Assembly: GCA_910576935.1 (NCBI GenBank)
Contig: CAJTKG010000015.1
Coordinates: 1-58,908, forward strand
Direction of reading: 5' to 3'
Length of the DNA: 58,908 nt
From: an uncultured Muribaculaceae bacterium
GTDB taxonomy: Bacteria; Bacteroidota; Bacteroidia; Bacteroidales; Muribaculaceae
The notes under the pieces are model-generated. The model saw only the letters and a list, made by a program, of their open reading frames with translations, did no database searches and had not been told where the DNA came from. Numbering within the stretch: position 1 is the stretch's first letter; each line of letters opens with the position of its first letter. The translations under genes were made by a program, and so were the position numbers. Shown here piece by piece: positions 1 through 9,098 of the stretch.

Positions 1-19
1 CGTCTAAACCGACCAAACC

Positions 20-42
20 GATGTCAAACGCACATTGACATC
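20..42. repeat. Short perfect inverted repeat near the left edge
   Basis: GATGTCAA at 20-27 and TTGACATC at 35-42 are perfect inverted copies around a 7-base loop; C19 and G43 add a ninth pair. There is no strong T-run on either side, so a terminator role is uncertain. The flanking bases 1-217 hold no gene I can support. Confidence 0.45.
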
Positions 43-161
43 GTTGTTACAAAAATTGCACCCGCACAACCACCATAGTAAGGTCACGTGCGACCACCGG
101 TACTTTTGGAAGAGTGTCTTTAAGCCCTTCGCGTCATTATCTCTTTTGGGCGGAATAACAA

Positions 162-193
162 GATGCGCCAAATCGGATATGATTTGACGCATC
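162..193 (-). terminator. Hairpin downstream of prs, possible weak terminator
   Basis: A 13-bp stem (162-174 with 181-193, one G-U type mismatch) closes a 6-base loop about 25 bases past the prs stop codon. Reading on the minus strand the stem is followed by a moderately U-rich stretch (TTGTTATT), which fits a weak intrinsic terminator. Confidence 0.5.
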
Positions 194-217
194 ATAGTGT
201 TATAAAAAGTATGAAGT

Positions 218-1162
218 TTATTTAATGAGGTATTGCGACGAGATTGATTCGTTTGAGTGGACTCGACGGATGGTGTCGGCAAAGAGGCGGGCTACTGAAA
301 GAATTGTGCATTTATTGCATTCTTTGCGATAGGGTATCGAGTTGGTGAATATCATCTCTGTCAACGGGCTGTTGTTGATGCGCTCTGTGGCAGGATCGCT
401 CATGATGGCGTGTGTGCATAGTGCGCGGACAGATTTGGCGCCGTTTTCGATCATCAGTTCTGACGCTTTGACGATAGTGCCGGCTGTGTCGACCATGTCG
501 TCGACGATGATTACATTTTTGTCTTTGACATCACCGATGACAGTCATTTTGGCTACGACATTTGCTTTGGCGCGCTGCTTGTGGCAGAGTACCAGGGGTA
601 CGTCGAGATATTTGGCATAGCTGTTGGCTCGTTTGGCACCGCCTACGTCAGGGCTGGCAATCACGAGATTCTCGAGTTTCAGCGACTGGATGTAGGGAAT
701 GAACACCGAAGAGGCGTAGAGATGGTCGACCGGAACATTGAAGAAACCTTGAATCTGGTCGGCGTGGAGATCCATCGTTATGACACGGTCGACACCGGCA
801 GCCATCAGAAGGTCTGAGACAAGTTTTGCGGCGATAGAAACACGCGGTTTGTCTTTACGGTCCTGACGGGCCCAGCCGAAGTAAGGCATCACGGCGATGG
901 TAGATTTTGCAGAAGCGCGCTTGGCGGCGTCAATCATCAGAAGCAGCTCCATGAGATTGTCGCTGTTTGGGAAGGTTGACTGTACAAGGTACACTTCACG
1001 ACCGCGGACCGATTCTTCAAACGAGACTTCAAATTCGCCGTCAGCAAAGTGTTGAATGTTCATTTTGCCCATTTCGACGCCGAGCTCTTTACAGATCTCT
1101 TCAGCCATGTACTGAGAATTGGTTCCTGAGAAAACTTTGAAGGGGGGTAGGGACGTATCCAT
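218..1162 (-). CDS. prs: Ribose-phosphate pyrophosphokinase
   Basis: This cytoplasmic enzyme transfers pyrophosphate from ATP to ribose 5-phosphate to make PRPP, the precursor of purines, pyrimidines, histidine, tryptophan and NAD. At 314 residues it has the usual family length. Visible motifs are the flexible ATP loop FGWARQDRK (about 95-103), DLHADQ (131-136), and the PRPP-binding loop VIIVDDMVDTAGTI (217-230). It is the last gene of a minus-strand block but has its own promoter-like TAnnTTTG element overlapping the stop codon of the upstream GH13 gene, so it may be transcribed separately. Nothing looks damaged. Confidence 0.97.
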   Translation of the reverse strand: MDTSLPPFKVFSGTNSQYMAEEICKELGVEMGKMNIQHFADGEFEVSFEESVRGREVYLVQSTFPNSDNLMELLLMIDAAKRASAKSTIAVMPYFGWARQDRKDKPRVSIAAKLVSDLLMAAGVDRVITMDLHADQIQGFFNVPVDHLYASSVFIPYIQSLKLENLVIASPDVGGAKRANSYAKYLDVPLVLCHKQRAKANVVAKMTVIGDVKDKNVIIVDDMVDTAGTIVKASELMIENGAKSVRALCTHAIMSDPATERINNSPLTEMIFTNSIPYRKECNKCTILSVARLFADTIRRVHSNESISSQYLIK

Positions 1163-1193
1163 ATTGTAAGAAAGTATAACGATTTTCCAACTG

Positions 1194-1201
1194 CAAAATT
1201 A
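1194..1201 (-). promoter_or_regulatory. Putative -7 element for prs
   Basis: Read on the minus strand the bases are TAATTTTG, matching the Bacteroidetes -7 consensus TAnnTTTG. It lies about 31 bases before the prs start and overlaps the GH13 stop codon. I could not find a matching TTTG at -33. Confidence 0.5.
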
Positions 1202-2980
1202 GCTCTTTTTTGCTTTAGATGTTTGCTTGACTGCGGATTTTTTTGCCACTGCTTTCGCCTCTGCGGGCTTAATATCCGATACACAGTCTTTTATGTCCTT
1301 TTTCTTTATTTTCCAGACAACAGCGCCGTGGGCCGGGACCTTGGTCGTGAACGGGCGGTCTGCGGCAAGCGATTTGTTTTTTTCCTTTATGTCGTCGAGC
1401 AGTTCACAGGCATTGGCGATACCCTGCGGATAATCGAGTATATCGAAAGCGTGTTCGGGTATATTTAGGGCTATGTCTTTGTCTTGGTCGGCAAAGTTGA
1501 CGATTATGAGCAGCAGTTCGTCGGCTGTGGCGCGGATGAATGCATAGTCGCGGTGAGGATCGAGGCCCGGATTGTCATAGTTGACATACATAAGGTCGAA
1601 GAAGCGACCGTGGCTGATGGCCGGTTCGCTGTTGCAGAGGGTGAGTACGCGACGGTACATTTCGCGCAACCTCAGAGCTGCCGGATAAAGCTCGCCGTCG
1701 CATGTGCCGCCGTTGAGCCAGCGCCGCAACGAGGCGATGCTCCAGTAGTCGAATATGGTCGTGCGGCCGTCGTAGCCGCTGTAGCCTTCGGCGTCGGTGC
1801 CGGGTTCGCCCAGTTCCTGGCCGGCATAGATCATCATCGGGCCTGTATTGATCATGGCGCTTACGATGAGCGACGGCAATACCTTGTCTGCATCGCCGGC
1901 ATACTGAGGCGAGGCAAAACGCTGTTCGTCGTGGTTCTCGAGGAAGTTTAACATGTGTGGTGCTATGCCTTCTACTGTTTGCCAACAGTTTGTAATGCGG
2001 GCAGCCGATACATTGTCGCACTCGACGGCGCGCAGCGTGTCATAGAGATTTACCTTGTCATAGAGATAGTCGAAGCCGCCTTCGAAGATGTATGGGCGGT
2101 AGAGATTCACGTCGTATATTTCGGCAATGAAGACAATCGACGGGTAGTGTGACTTTACGTTGGTTATGGCCCATCGCCAGAATTCGATTGGAACCATATG
2201 CACCATGTCGCAGCGGAAGCCGTCGATGCCTTTTGAAGCCCAGAAGCGCAGTATGTGCAGCATCTTTAGCCATGTCGGGGGCACAGGGTCAAAATGACGG
2301 CTCCCGTTCCACGGGTCTACGCCGTAGTTGAGTTTGACGGTGTCATACCAGTCGTTTTTGCCCGGGAAAGCATTGAAACAGTCGTTGCCCGACGCTTTTG
2401 CCGGGAATTCGACATATGCGTCCGCGCCGTTGCCCATATCGACATGTGGTGCGAAAAGCTGACGCGGTATATAATAGAAGTTATTCCGGGGAGAGAAAAA
2501 CATCTCTTTGTCGTCGTGTTCGCCGAGATCCTCGATCCCTGCAGGCTTGACGTCAGAGTGATATTGGCGTGCGACATGGTTTGGCACAAAGTCGATAAGC
2601 ACCTTCATGCCTGCGCGGTGAGTGCGCTTGACGAGGCTGACAAACTCTTCCATGCGACGGGGCACATCGACGGCCAGATCGGGGTCTACATCATAGTAGT
2701 CGGTTATTGCATAGGGGCTGCCGGCGTGGCCTTTGATGACATGGGGGTTGTGGCGTGGTATACCATAGGCTGTGTAGTCGGCGTCGTGGGCGTGTTCGAT
2801 GATACCCGTGTACCATACGTGGGTGAAACCCATTGCCTTGATTTCCTTGAGTATGGTGTCATTGATGTCGTTGAGCTTGCCCGACCGGTTCTGCTCGAGA
2901 GTGCCGTTGACAACAGGGTTTGGACAATAGTTGGTAAAGAGTCTCGGGAGTAGCTGATAAATGACCGGTTTAATCTGCAT
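1199..2980 (-). CDS. Cytoplasmic GH13 alpha-amylase family enzyme with Lys/Ala-rich tail
   Basis: A 593-residue glycoside hydrolase family 13 protein expected to act on alpha-glucans or maltooligosaccharides. The (beta/alpha)8 signatures are present: IDFVPNH (129-135), GFRCD with candidate nucleophile Asp258, FIAEIYD with acid/base Glu287, and ENHDEQ with Asp351. It starts directly with MQIKPVIYQLLPRLF and has no signal peptide, so it should act inside the cell, for example on glycogen or imported oligosaccharides. The last 25 or so residues are rich in Lys and Ala, unlike a normal GH13 end. The gene begins 3 bases after the patatin gene and ends the five-gene operon. The exact specificity cannot be read from sequence alone. 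Confidence 0.88.
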   Translation of the reverse strand: MQIKPVIYQLLPRLFTNYCPNPVVNGTLEQNRSGKLNDINDTILKEIKAMGFTHVWYTGIIEHAHDADYTAYGIPRHNPHVIKGHAGSPYAITDYYDVDPDLAVDVPRRMEEFVSLVKRTHRAGMKVLIDFVPNHVARQYHSDVKPAGIEDLGEHDDKEMFFSPRNNFYYIPRQLFAPHVDMGNGADAYVEFPAKASGNDCFNAFPGKNDWYDTVKLNYGVDPWNGSRHFDPVPPTWLKMLHILRFWASKGIDGFRCDMVHMVPIEFWRWAITNVKSHYPSIVFIAEIYDVNLYRPYIFEGGFDYLYDKVNLYDTLRAVECDNVSAARITNCWQTVEGIAPHMLNFLENHDEQRFASPQYAGDADKVLPSLIVSAMINTGPMMIYAGQELGEPGTDAEGYSGYDGRTTIFDYWSIASLRRWLNGGTCDGELYPAALRLREMYRRVLTLCNSEPAISHGRFFDLMYVNYDNPGLDPHRDYAFIRATADELLLIIVNFADQDKDIALNIPEHAFDILDYPQGIANACELLDDIKEKNKSLAADRPFTTKVPAHGAVVWKIKKKDIKDCVSDIKPAEAKAVAKKSAVKQTSKAKKS

Positions 2981-2983
2981 TGG

Positions 2984-3820
2984 TTAGATGGTGTTGGTGC
3001 TTTTTTCGGGATTCCACAGGCCGGCTTCGCGAAGGGCTTTGCGTGCGTGGATATACCCGCTTGTAAAGACACTATTGATATTTTTAAGGTTAAAGACTTT
3101 GTAGTGGGCAATCTCGGGCGTTGAGACCGAGATGTCGCATAGATTCATGTCTGCGCTCTGGTTTGCCTTGGCCATTAGGTTGTATGTGCGCATTGCCACA
3201 TCAAGCAGCGACGACGGGTTTGCCCGTTGGTTGAGCGGACTGACGTTGACCCCGATGAGTGTATCGCATTTGTCGCGTATTATCCAGGCGGGATGATTGC
3301 GCAGAACTCCCCCGTCGACATAGTTGACACCGTCGATGTTGACGGGTCGGAAGACTATGGGGATCGAGCAGGAGGCAAGCATGACGTCGCCTATTGGCCC
3401 GCGGTGAAACTCTGTCGCTACGCCACGGTCGAAGTCGGTCACTCCTATATACACGGGCATTGGCAACTCTTCGAGCCGTTTGTAGCCGCCTATGACTTTC
3501 ATTATGAATTTTTTGAATTTTTCGGCCGATAGTATGCCGCCCTGCCCGAAACTGAGCGTTGTGAAGTCGCTCATGCCGGCTTTGCTGAAGAGATGAGGTA
3601 TTTCGAGAGGTTTTACTCCGGCTGCATAGAGGATGGCAACGACTGAACCGGCGCTGACCCCGGCAACGATATCGGGTTTTAACCCGGCTTCTTCGATAGC
3701 CATGAGGGCTCCCGCGTGGGCAAATCCGCGGGCTCCGCCGCCGCTGAGGGCTACGCCGAGCCTGTAGCGTCGCGAAATGCTATTTTCGATCGGATTGTCT
3801 GTCGTTTTGCCGTCGTCCAT
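2984..3820 (-). CDS. Patatin-like phospholipase family protein (RssA/YchK type)
   Basis: A 278-residue patatin-fold serine acyl hydrolase, probably acting on lipid esters in the cytoplasm. The family motifs are complete: the oxyanion loop SGGGARGF (about 26-33), the nucleophile elbow GVSAGS with Ser56, and the catalytic Asp169 in VDGGVLRNHP. There is no signal peptide and no beta-barrel domain, which separates it from secreted or outer-membrane patatins. It starts 14 bases after the stop of the cyclo-ligase gene and ends 3 bases before the GH13 gene. The natural substrate is unknown for this bacterial subgroup. Confidence 0.88.
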   Translation of the reverse strand: MDDGKTTDNPIENSISRRYRLGVALSGGGARGFAHAGALMAIEEAGLKPDIVAGVSAGSVVAILYAAGVKPLEIPHLFSKAGMSDFTTLSFGQGGILSAEKFKKFIMKVIGGYKRLEELPMPVYIGVTDFDRGVATEFHRGPIGDVMLASCSIPIVFRPVNIDGVNYVDGGVLRNHPAWIIRDKCDTLIGVNVSPLNQRANPSSLLDVAMRTYNLMAKANQSADMNLCDISVSTPEIAHYKVFNLKNINSVFTSGYIHARKALREAGLWNPEKSTNTI

Positions 3821-3834
3821 TATTGTAGCGTGTA

Positions 3835-4389
3835 TTAATGTTTTTGTCGCGCTCTTATGACGCCGTTTTCGGTGATAATATAATCGAGGGCCACGTCGTG
3901 GTCTTCGGCATCAATGTTATCGACGAGCTGGAAGCCGTATCCAACGCCGATCTTTATCGCTTTGGTCTCGGCAAGGAGACGGTCATAATAGCCTTTGCCG
4001 CGACCGACACGGTTGCCGCAAAGGTCGAAGGCCACAGCCGGCACGACCACCATGTCGATCTCCGATATGTCGGTAGTGTCATCGCCTCCGGGCTCTTCGA
4101 TTCTGAATGCGCCGAGGTGGAGCGACGAACGGTCGTATGGCAATATCTCGAGATTCAGACCGTTGACACGCGGCAGGAAGAAATGTTTGCGGGTGTGCCA
4201 TTTGTCGATGAAGTCGATGGTCGAGAGTTCGTCGGGAAGAGAGTGGTAGAGCAGTATATTGTCTGACAGTACAAAAGCGGCTGTCTTTTCGAGAAGGTCG
4301 AAGACGGTCGAGGCCGCGCGGCGGCGTTCGTTGTCGTCGAGCATGCTTTTATGTGTCTTGACTTTAAGTCTGATCTGTTCTTTATTCAT
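3835..4389 (-). CDS. 5-formyltetrahydrofolate cyclo-ligase
   Basis: This ATP-dependent enzyme converts 5-formyl-THF to 5,10-methenyl-THF and so returns stored folate to one-carbon metabolism. At 184 residues it has the normal length. The C-terminal signature runs VVVPAVAFDLCGNRVGRGKG and continues YYDRLL, containing the family's glycine-rich substrate loop. Its start codon overlaps the stop of the S41 protease gene by four bases, so the two are probably translationally coupled. With dCMP deaminase at the head of the same operon, it supplies folate cofactor on the thymidylate route, though the intervening protease has no obvious link. Confidence 0.93.
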   Translation of the reverse strand: MNKEQIRLKVKTHKSMLDDNERRRAASTVFDLLEKTAAFVLSDNILLYHSLPDELSTIDFIDKWHTRKHFFLPRVNGLNLEILPYDRSSLHLGAFRIEEPGGDDTTDISEIDMVVVPAVAFDLCGNRVGRGKGYYDRLLAETKAIKIGVGYGFQLVDNIDAEDHDVALDYIITENGVIRARQKH

Positions 4390-6038
4390 CGTTTTGTCTT
4401 TTTGACGTCTGAGGCATTATTGTCTGTCTTGAAACTGACCGGCACCGATGTCTCGTTTTTTTCGATAAGTTTCAAGGCCTCTTTGACGCAGGTATCGTCT
4501 GAGTTGTATATTTCATAGAAAGCGTTCATGCCGAGGATGTCGCGAGCGATCAGGGCTTTCAGTTGATTAACAATCAACGACGACGAAATGTTGATGTAAT
4601 ATGGCCGTGCGGCGATGCCGTGTTGCACGGCATATCTCACAAAAGAGTAGAGCAGACTGCTGTCGGAGGGCAGGAGTTTAAGCAGTTCGGCAACGTTGCG
4701 GGCTTTTGAGAATTGTTCGCGGTTGAGGTCGGCGGTTTCGTAGGCAAAGCGGTTGAGCAGCCCGGCGTTTGATACATTTATATAGTATGACGAGACGCCC
4801 GATGTGTCAGACGGCACGAACAGATCAGGTACAATGCCACCTCCGCCGTAGACCACGCGGCCGTTGTCTGTGCGGTAGATAGAGTCACGTTTGAGTTTAA
4901 TGCTGTCGGCGCTGAATATCTCTCCGCGGTTATATCGCTCGACGATCTCGCCTTCATAAGCGTCTATGTCGCCACGCTCGAAGTTTTTCTGGATACAACG
5001 TCCCGACGGGGTGTAATAACGCTGGACTGTCAGCCTGATCTCGCTCGAGTCGGGCAGCATTACGGGGCGTTGGACGAGACCTTTGCCGAATGTACGGCGT
5101 CCGACGATGAGACCGCGGTCGTGATCCTGGATTGCACCGGAGAATATTTCGCTTGAGCTGGCAGTGAATTCGTCGACAAGTACCACGAGGCCCATGTCGC
5201 CGAAGGCTCCTGTGCCGTCGGCTAGCACCATTGAGTTGTCTGCCGGTTTGCGGCCGCGTGTCTCGACGATGTTGAGGCCCGGAGCAAGGAATTCGTTGGC
5301 CATAAAGATGGCCGGTTCCATATATCCGCCTGTGTTGCCTCGCAGGTCAATGATAAGATTGCGGGCGCCATGATAGCGTAGGTCGCCGATGGCCTGAAGG
5401 AATTCAGGATATGTATTGCGGGCAAATTTACCGACTTTGACGTAACCGACGCTGTCGTTGAGCATATATTTGGAGTCGACGGATGTGACGGGGATGTCTC
5501 CGCGCTCGATTACAAACTCAAGTGGTTTGGGTGAGTTGAAGCGTTTGACAGTTATGGTGACGTCGGTGCCACGGGGACCGCGTATTTTCGATGCCACGGC
5601 GTCCATGGTCATTTTTTTGCCTGCTATGTCGACGCTGTCGACGGCGATTATGCGGTCGCCGGGGTGAAGGCCGACCTTTTCAGACGGTCCGCCCGAGATG
5701 ACTTCGATGACGCAGACGGTGTCGTTGAGCATCTGGAATTGGATGCCGATGCCACTGAACGAGCGGTCGAGCTCAGAGTTGACTTTCTCGAGTTCGTCGC
5801 GAGGTATGTATGTTGTGTGTGGGTCGAGGCATCGCAGTATATTGGGAATTGTAGCCTCGACGAGGCTGTCGAGCGCGATCTTGTCGACATATTCGTCTTC
5901 GATGATGTCAAAGACGGTGTTGAGTTTGGTTCGTTCGGGTGTCAGATCGTTGCCCCCGGCGAGGATATATCCAATCCAAATGCCTCCGGCCATGAGAGCG
6001 GTAAAAATCAGAGGCAGCCATTTGTTGAGTCTGTTCAT
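4386..6038 (-). CDS. S41 family C-terminal processing peptidase (CtpA-like)
   Basis: A 550-residue exported serine protease of the tail-specific type. An N-terminal hydrophobic anchor (about 8-28) would place it at the periplasmic face of the inner membrane. A PDZ domain follows (about 95-180, with GIGIQF and GLHPGDRI), then the S41 catalytic domain with the serine cluster TASSSEI (292-298) and the general-base lysine RTFGKG (Lys319). The roughly 150 residues after the catalytic core form a helical tail common in Bacteroidetes members. It shares its final base with the dCMP deaminase stop codon and overlaps the cyclo-ligase start by four bases. Its targets cannot be inferred. Confidence 0.93.
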   Translation of the reverse strand: MNRLNKWLPLIFTALMAGGIWIGYILAGGNDLTPERTKLNTVFDIIEDEYVDKIALDSLVEATIPNILRCLDPHTTYIPRDELEKVNSELDRSFSGIGIQFQMLNDTVCVIEVISGGPSEKVGLHPGDRIIAVDSVDIAGKKMTMDAVASKIRGPRGTDVTITVKRFNSPKPLEFVIERGDIPVTSVDSKYMLNDSVGYVKVGKFARNTYPEFLQAIGDLRYHGARNLIIDLRGNTGGYMEPAIFMANEFLAPGLNIVETRGRKPADNSMVLADGTGAFGDMGLVVLVDEFTASSSEIFSGAIQDHDRGLIVGRRTFGKGLVQRPVMLPDSSEIRLTVQRYYTPSGRCIQKNFERGDIDAYEGEIVERYNRGEIFSADSIKLKRDSIYRTDNGRVVYGGGGIVPDLFVPSDTSGVSSYYINVSNAGLLNRFAYETADLNREQFSKARNVAELLKLLPSDSSLLYSFVRYAVQHGIAARPYYINISSSLIVNQLKALIARDILGMNAFYEIYNSDDTCVKEALKLIEKNETSVPVSFKTDNNASDVKKTKR

Positions 6039-6472
6039 TATTGTAGATCTGAGAGATGGACGCAGTCGATGCCTGCACGTTCAAGCAGGTCGATACCGTC
6101 ACATATACGATAGAGTTCATTGTATACGACACGTTTGATGCCCGACTGTATTATGAGTTTGGCACACTCGAGACATGGCGATGCGGTGACGTAGAGTGTG
6201 GCGCCGTCACTGGAGTTATTGCTTCTCGCCACTTTTGTTATGGCATTTGCCTCGGCGTGGAGCACATATGGTTTTGTAAGGCCGTTTTCGTCTTCGCATA
6301 CATTCTCGAAGCCCGACGGAGTGCCGTTGTAGCCGTCTGATATGATCATCTGGTCTTTGACAATGATGGCTCCTACTTTACGGCGGACGCAGTATGAGTT
6401 TTCGGCCCAGATGGTTGCCATGCGGAGATAGCGCTTGTCGAGTATTTCCTGTTTTTCGTTAATACGGCTCAT
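6038..6472 (-). CDS. dCMP deaminase family protein (ComEB-like)
   Basis: A 144-residue zinc-dependent deaminase predicted to convert dCMP to dUMP, feeding thymidylate synthesis. The zinc site is complete: His and catalytic Glu in LHAEANAI, and the two cysteines in PCLECAK. Length is normal for the compact bacterial form. It is the first gene of a five-gene minus-strand operon and sits 30 bases behind one of the best promoter matches in the window. All genes downstream overlap or lie within 15 bases of each other. Confidence 0.92.
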   Translation of the reverse strand: MSRINEKQEILDKRYLRMATIWAENSYCVRRKVGAIIVKDQMIISDGYNGTPSGFENVCEDENGLTKPYVLHAEANAITKVARSNNSSDGATLYVTASPCLECAKLIIQSGIKRVVYNELYRICDGIDLLERAGIDCVHLSDLQ

Positions 6473-6503
6473 GAGTCAACTTGCGACGATTGAGATTATC
6501 CGG

Positions 6504-6534
6504 CAAAGTTAAGTAATTCTTTTTGTTCGTCAAA
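6504..6534 (-). promoter_or_regulatory. Bacteroidetes-type promoter for the dCMP deaminase operon
   Basis: On the minus strand there is TTTG (6531-6534), a 19-base spacer, and TAACTTTG (6504-6511). This matches the -33/-7 consensus exactly. The start codon of the deaminase is 31 bases beyond the -7 element. Confidence 0.75.
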
Positions 6535-6549
6535 ATCTAATCTCATTTG

Positions 6550-8934
6550 TCACAGCAGTTGTGATGTCTGATAGACGGCAAAGGCTACGATCCAGGCGAA
6601 AACAGTGTTATATACCACACTGAATGCGCCCCACCGCCATGAACGGGTTTCACGGACGATGGCCACGACAGTGGCTATGCATGGGCAATAGAGCAGTATG
6701 AACAGCATGAAACTGAGAGCCGATGCGGGTGTGAAATCCGGTTTGCCGGTGACGGGCGAGGGGGCTGTCAGACGGTCGCTGAGACGGCTGTCTGAGACGG
6801 CTTCGTTGTCGGTGTAGAGTACGCCGAGTGTCGAGACTACTATTTCTTTTGCCGGTACTCCGGCAAGAGCTGCCACCGACGCACGCCAGTGAAATCCGAT
6901 CGGTTCCATAATCGGGTTGATTGCTTTGCCCATCATCTCGAGGTAAGAGTCCCTTGAGGTGTCAATGACGCCATTTTCGACCGATGGGCGATCGGCATAT
7001 GCTTCGTCGTGACGTGGAAAATAATTTAAAGCCCAGACGATGATGCTGGCTATGAGTATGGTGCCGCCCATTTTTTTGAGATATTGCACGCCTTTGCTCC
7101 AGGTGTGTATAACCATGGCGCGGGCTGTCGGCATACGGTAGGGCGGGAGTTCCATGACAAACGGTGTCTCGTCGCGTTTGAAAAGGAATTTTCTGAGAAG
7201 CCGGGCGGTTATGACGGCGGCGGCGATGCCGGTCATGTAAATCGCCATGAAGACCAGGGCGGCGTGCGCCGAGAAGAATGTGCCGATAAGCAGCACATAG
7301 ATTGGAACACGGGCCGAACATGACATGAATGGATTTATAAGTATGGTTATCAACCTGCTCGAACGGCTCTCGATGGCGCGCGACGATATGATGGCGGGCA
7401 CGTTGCAGCCGAAGCCCATGACGAGAGGTATGAATGATTTGCCGTGAAGGCCTATGCGGTGCATCACTTTGTCCATGATGAAAGCTGCACGGGCCATATA
7501 GCCCGAGTCTTCCATAAATGAGATACAGAAATATAATATAAGGATATTCGGCAGGAATACTATTACACCGCCGACACCGCCGATGATGCCGTCGGCAATG
7601 AGGTCTTTGAGAATTCCGTCGGGCATCGCTTCGGCTACGAACGAACTGAGCGCGGCCACGCCGTTTTCGATCCATTCGACAGGATAGGCGCCGACGAAAA
7701 ACGTCGCCCAAAAGATAAGGAACATTATGGCGAAGAACAGAGGAATGCCGAACAGTTTGTTGGTGACAAAAGCGTCGATTATGCGTGTGCGGTCGTCGTT
7801 ATGTGCCGATGGCTCAGACATGGTTTCGGCGAGAGCGCCCGCGATGAAACCGTATTTTTCGGCAGCGATTGTCGACGATACGTCTTCGTCGGTGATTTCC
7901 TCGAGCTGAGCTTTTAGGCGGTCGCGCAGGAGCAGCAGATCGATGCCCCCGGGAAGATCCCGTACCGTTTTTTCGGCTTCGCTGTCGCCTTCAAGGAGTT
8001 TTATCGCGATATAACGGGGTGAGAAATGGCGTCCGATCTTGTCGTTGGCTTTGATGGCGTCGATAAGTTTTCTGACGGCGCCTTCGACGTCGTTGCCAAG
8101 GCTTACGTGGACGTGTCTGACAGAGGCGTTGCGACCTTCGTATACCGAAATGATTTTGTCGAGCAAGTCGTTCACGCCTTCGCCGTTTTTGGCCACGACC
8201 GGTTGCATCGGCACGCCTATCATGTCGCCGAGTGTGCCATAATCGAGGCTGACACCGCGGCTGCGGAGTTCGTCATACATGTTGAGGGCTATGACCATGC
8301 TGCGGTCCATGTCGATCAACTCGGTGGTGAGATATAGGTTGCGCTCAAGATTTGATGTATCGACGACATTGACAATGACGTCTGGTGTGTAATCGCGCAG
8401 GTATGTGCGTACATAAAGTTCTTCTGGTGAATAACTTGCGAGGGAGTATGTGCCGGGCAGGTCTATGATATTGAATTTATAGTCTTTGTATTCAAATCTG
8501 CCGGCTTTGGCGTCGACGGTGACTCCGCTGTAGTTGCCGACATGCTCTTTCATGCCCGAGAGGGTGTTGAAGAGCGATGTCTTGCCGCAATTGGGATTAC
8601 CGATAAGGGCAATGTTGATTATGTGACGGCTGTTGTCGATTATGCTGCTGACGTGGTCGCTGTCGTGTATTGTTCCCGAACCGGCCACTCCCGCTATGGG
8701 AGTCCCGTCATCGATTTTGACTACTTCAATCATGTGGGCTTCAGAGGCACGCAGCGATACGTCATAACCCATTATCGAATATTTGATAGGGTCTTTGAGC
8801 GGGGCGTGCAACACAACTTCTACCGGTCGGCCTTTTACAAAGCCCATTTCCATGACCCGCTTTCTGAAAGCTCCGTGACCGAGAATTTTAATGACAATGC
8901 CGCTCTCGCCTGTTTTTAATTCTGATAATCTCAT
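6550..8934 (-). CDS. feoB: Ferrous iron transporter FeoAB (FeoA-FeoB fusion)
   Basis: A 794-residue inner-membrane Fe(II) uptake protein. Residues 1-75 form an SH3-like FeoA domain. The G-domain follows with G1 GNPNCGKTS (112-120), G3 DLPGTYS and G4 NMYD, then the FeoB membrane domain with the two cysteine motifs GFGCNVPA and SCSARVP expected in the transport path. FeoA-FeoB fusion is common in Bacteroidetes. The gene stands alone, divergent from the LolC/E-like gene; no FeoC and no obvious Fur box were seen in the 164-base gap. It suits growth in an anoxic gut where iron is in the ferrous form. Confidence 0.96.
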   Translation of the reverse strand: MRLSELKTGESGIVIKILGHGAFRKRVMEMGFVKGRPVEVVLHAPLKDPIKYSIMGYDVSLRASEAHMIEVVKIDDGTPIAGVAGSGTIHDSDHVSSIIDNSRHIINIALIGNPNCGKTSLFNTLSGMKEHVGNYSGVTVDAKAGRFEYKDYKFNIIDLPGTYSLASYSPEELYVRTYLRDYTPDVIVNVVDTSNLERNLYLTTELIDMDRSMVIALNMYDELRSRGVSLDYGTLGDMIGVPMQPVVAKNGEGVNDLLDKIISVYEGRNASVRHVHVSLGNDVEGAVRKLIDAIKANDKIGRHFSPRYIAIKLLEGDSEAEKTVRDLPGGIDLLLLRDRLKAQLEEITDEDVSSTIAAEKYGFIAGALAETMSEPSAHNDDRTRIIDAFVTNKLFGIPLFFAIMFLIFWATFFVGAYPVEWIENGVAALSSFVAEAMPDGILKDLIADGIIGGVGGVIVFLPNILILYFCISFMEDSGYMARAAFIMDKVMHRIGLHGKSFIPLVMGFGCNVPAIISSRAIESRSSRLITILINPFMSCSARVPIYVLLIGTFFSAHAALVFMAIYMTGIAAAVITARLLRKFLFKRDETPFVMELPPYRMPTARAMVIHTWSKGVQYLKKMGGTILIASIIVWALNYFPRHDEAYADRPSVENGVIDTSRDSYLEMMGKAINPIMEPIGFHWRASVAALAGVPAKEIVVSTLGVLYTDNEAVSDSRLSDRLTAPSPVTGKPDFTPASALSFMLFILLYCPCIATVVAIVRETRSWRWGAFSVVYNTVFAWIVAFAVYQTSQLL

Positions 8935-9082
8935 TCCACCATGAATTTGGACCGCAAAATTGCAAATTTTTGATGGAATAATAAAATTTTTCGACTGTTT
9001 TATTTAAACTGATTTCAAATAAGAGCAAGGGGTAACTGCTAAAATTAACAATAATTAAATGGAGCATAAACGGTTAAAACGC

Positions 9083-9090
9083 TAACTTTG
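9083..9090 (+). promoter_or_regulatory. Putative -7 element for the LolC/E-like-rsfS-ftsH operon
   Basis: TAACTTTG matches TAnnTTTG and ends only 8 bases before the start codon, implying a very short leader. No convincing -33 TTTG is present. Confidence 0.5.
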
Positions 9091-9098
9091 TCATCATA

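Noticed and set aside
4..282. A 92-residue minus-strand frame at the left edge
   Set aside because: It starts inside prs in another frame, resembles nothing I know, and its internal start lies in a hairpin.
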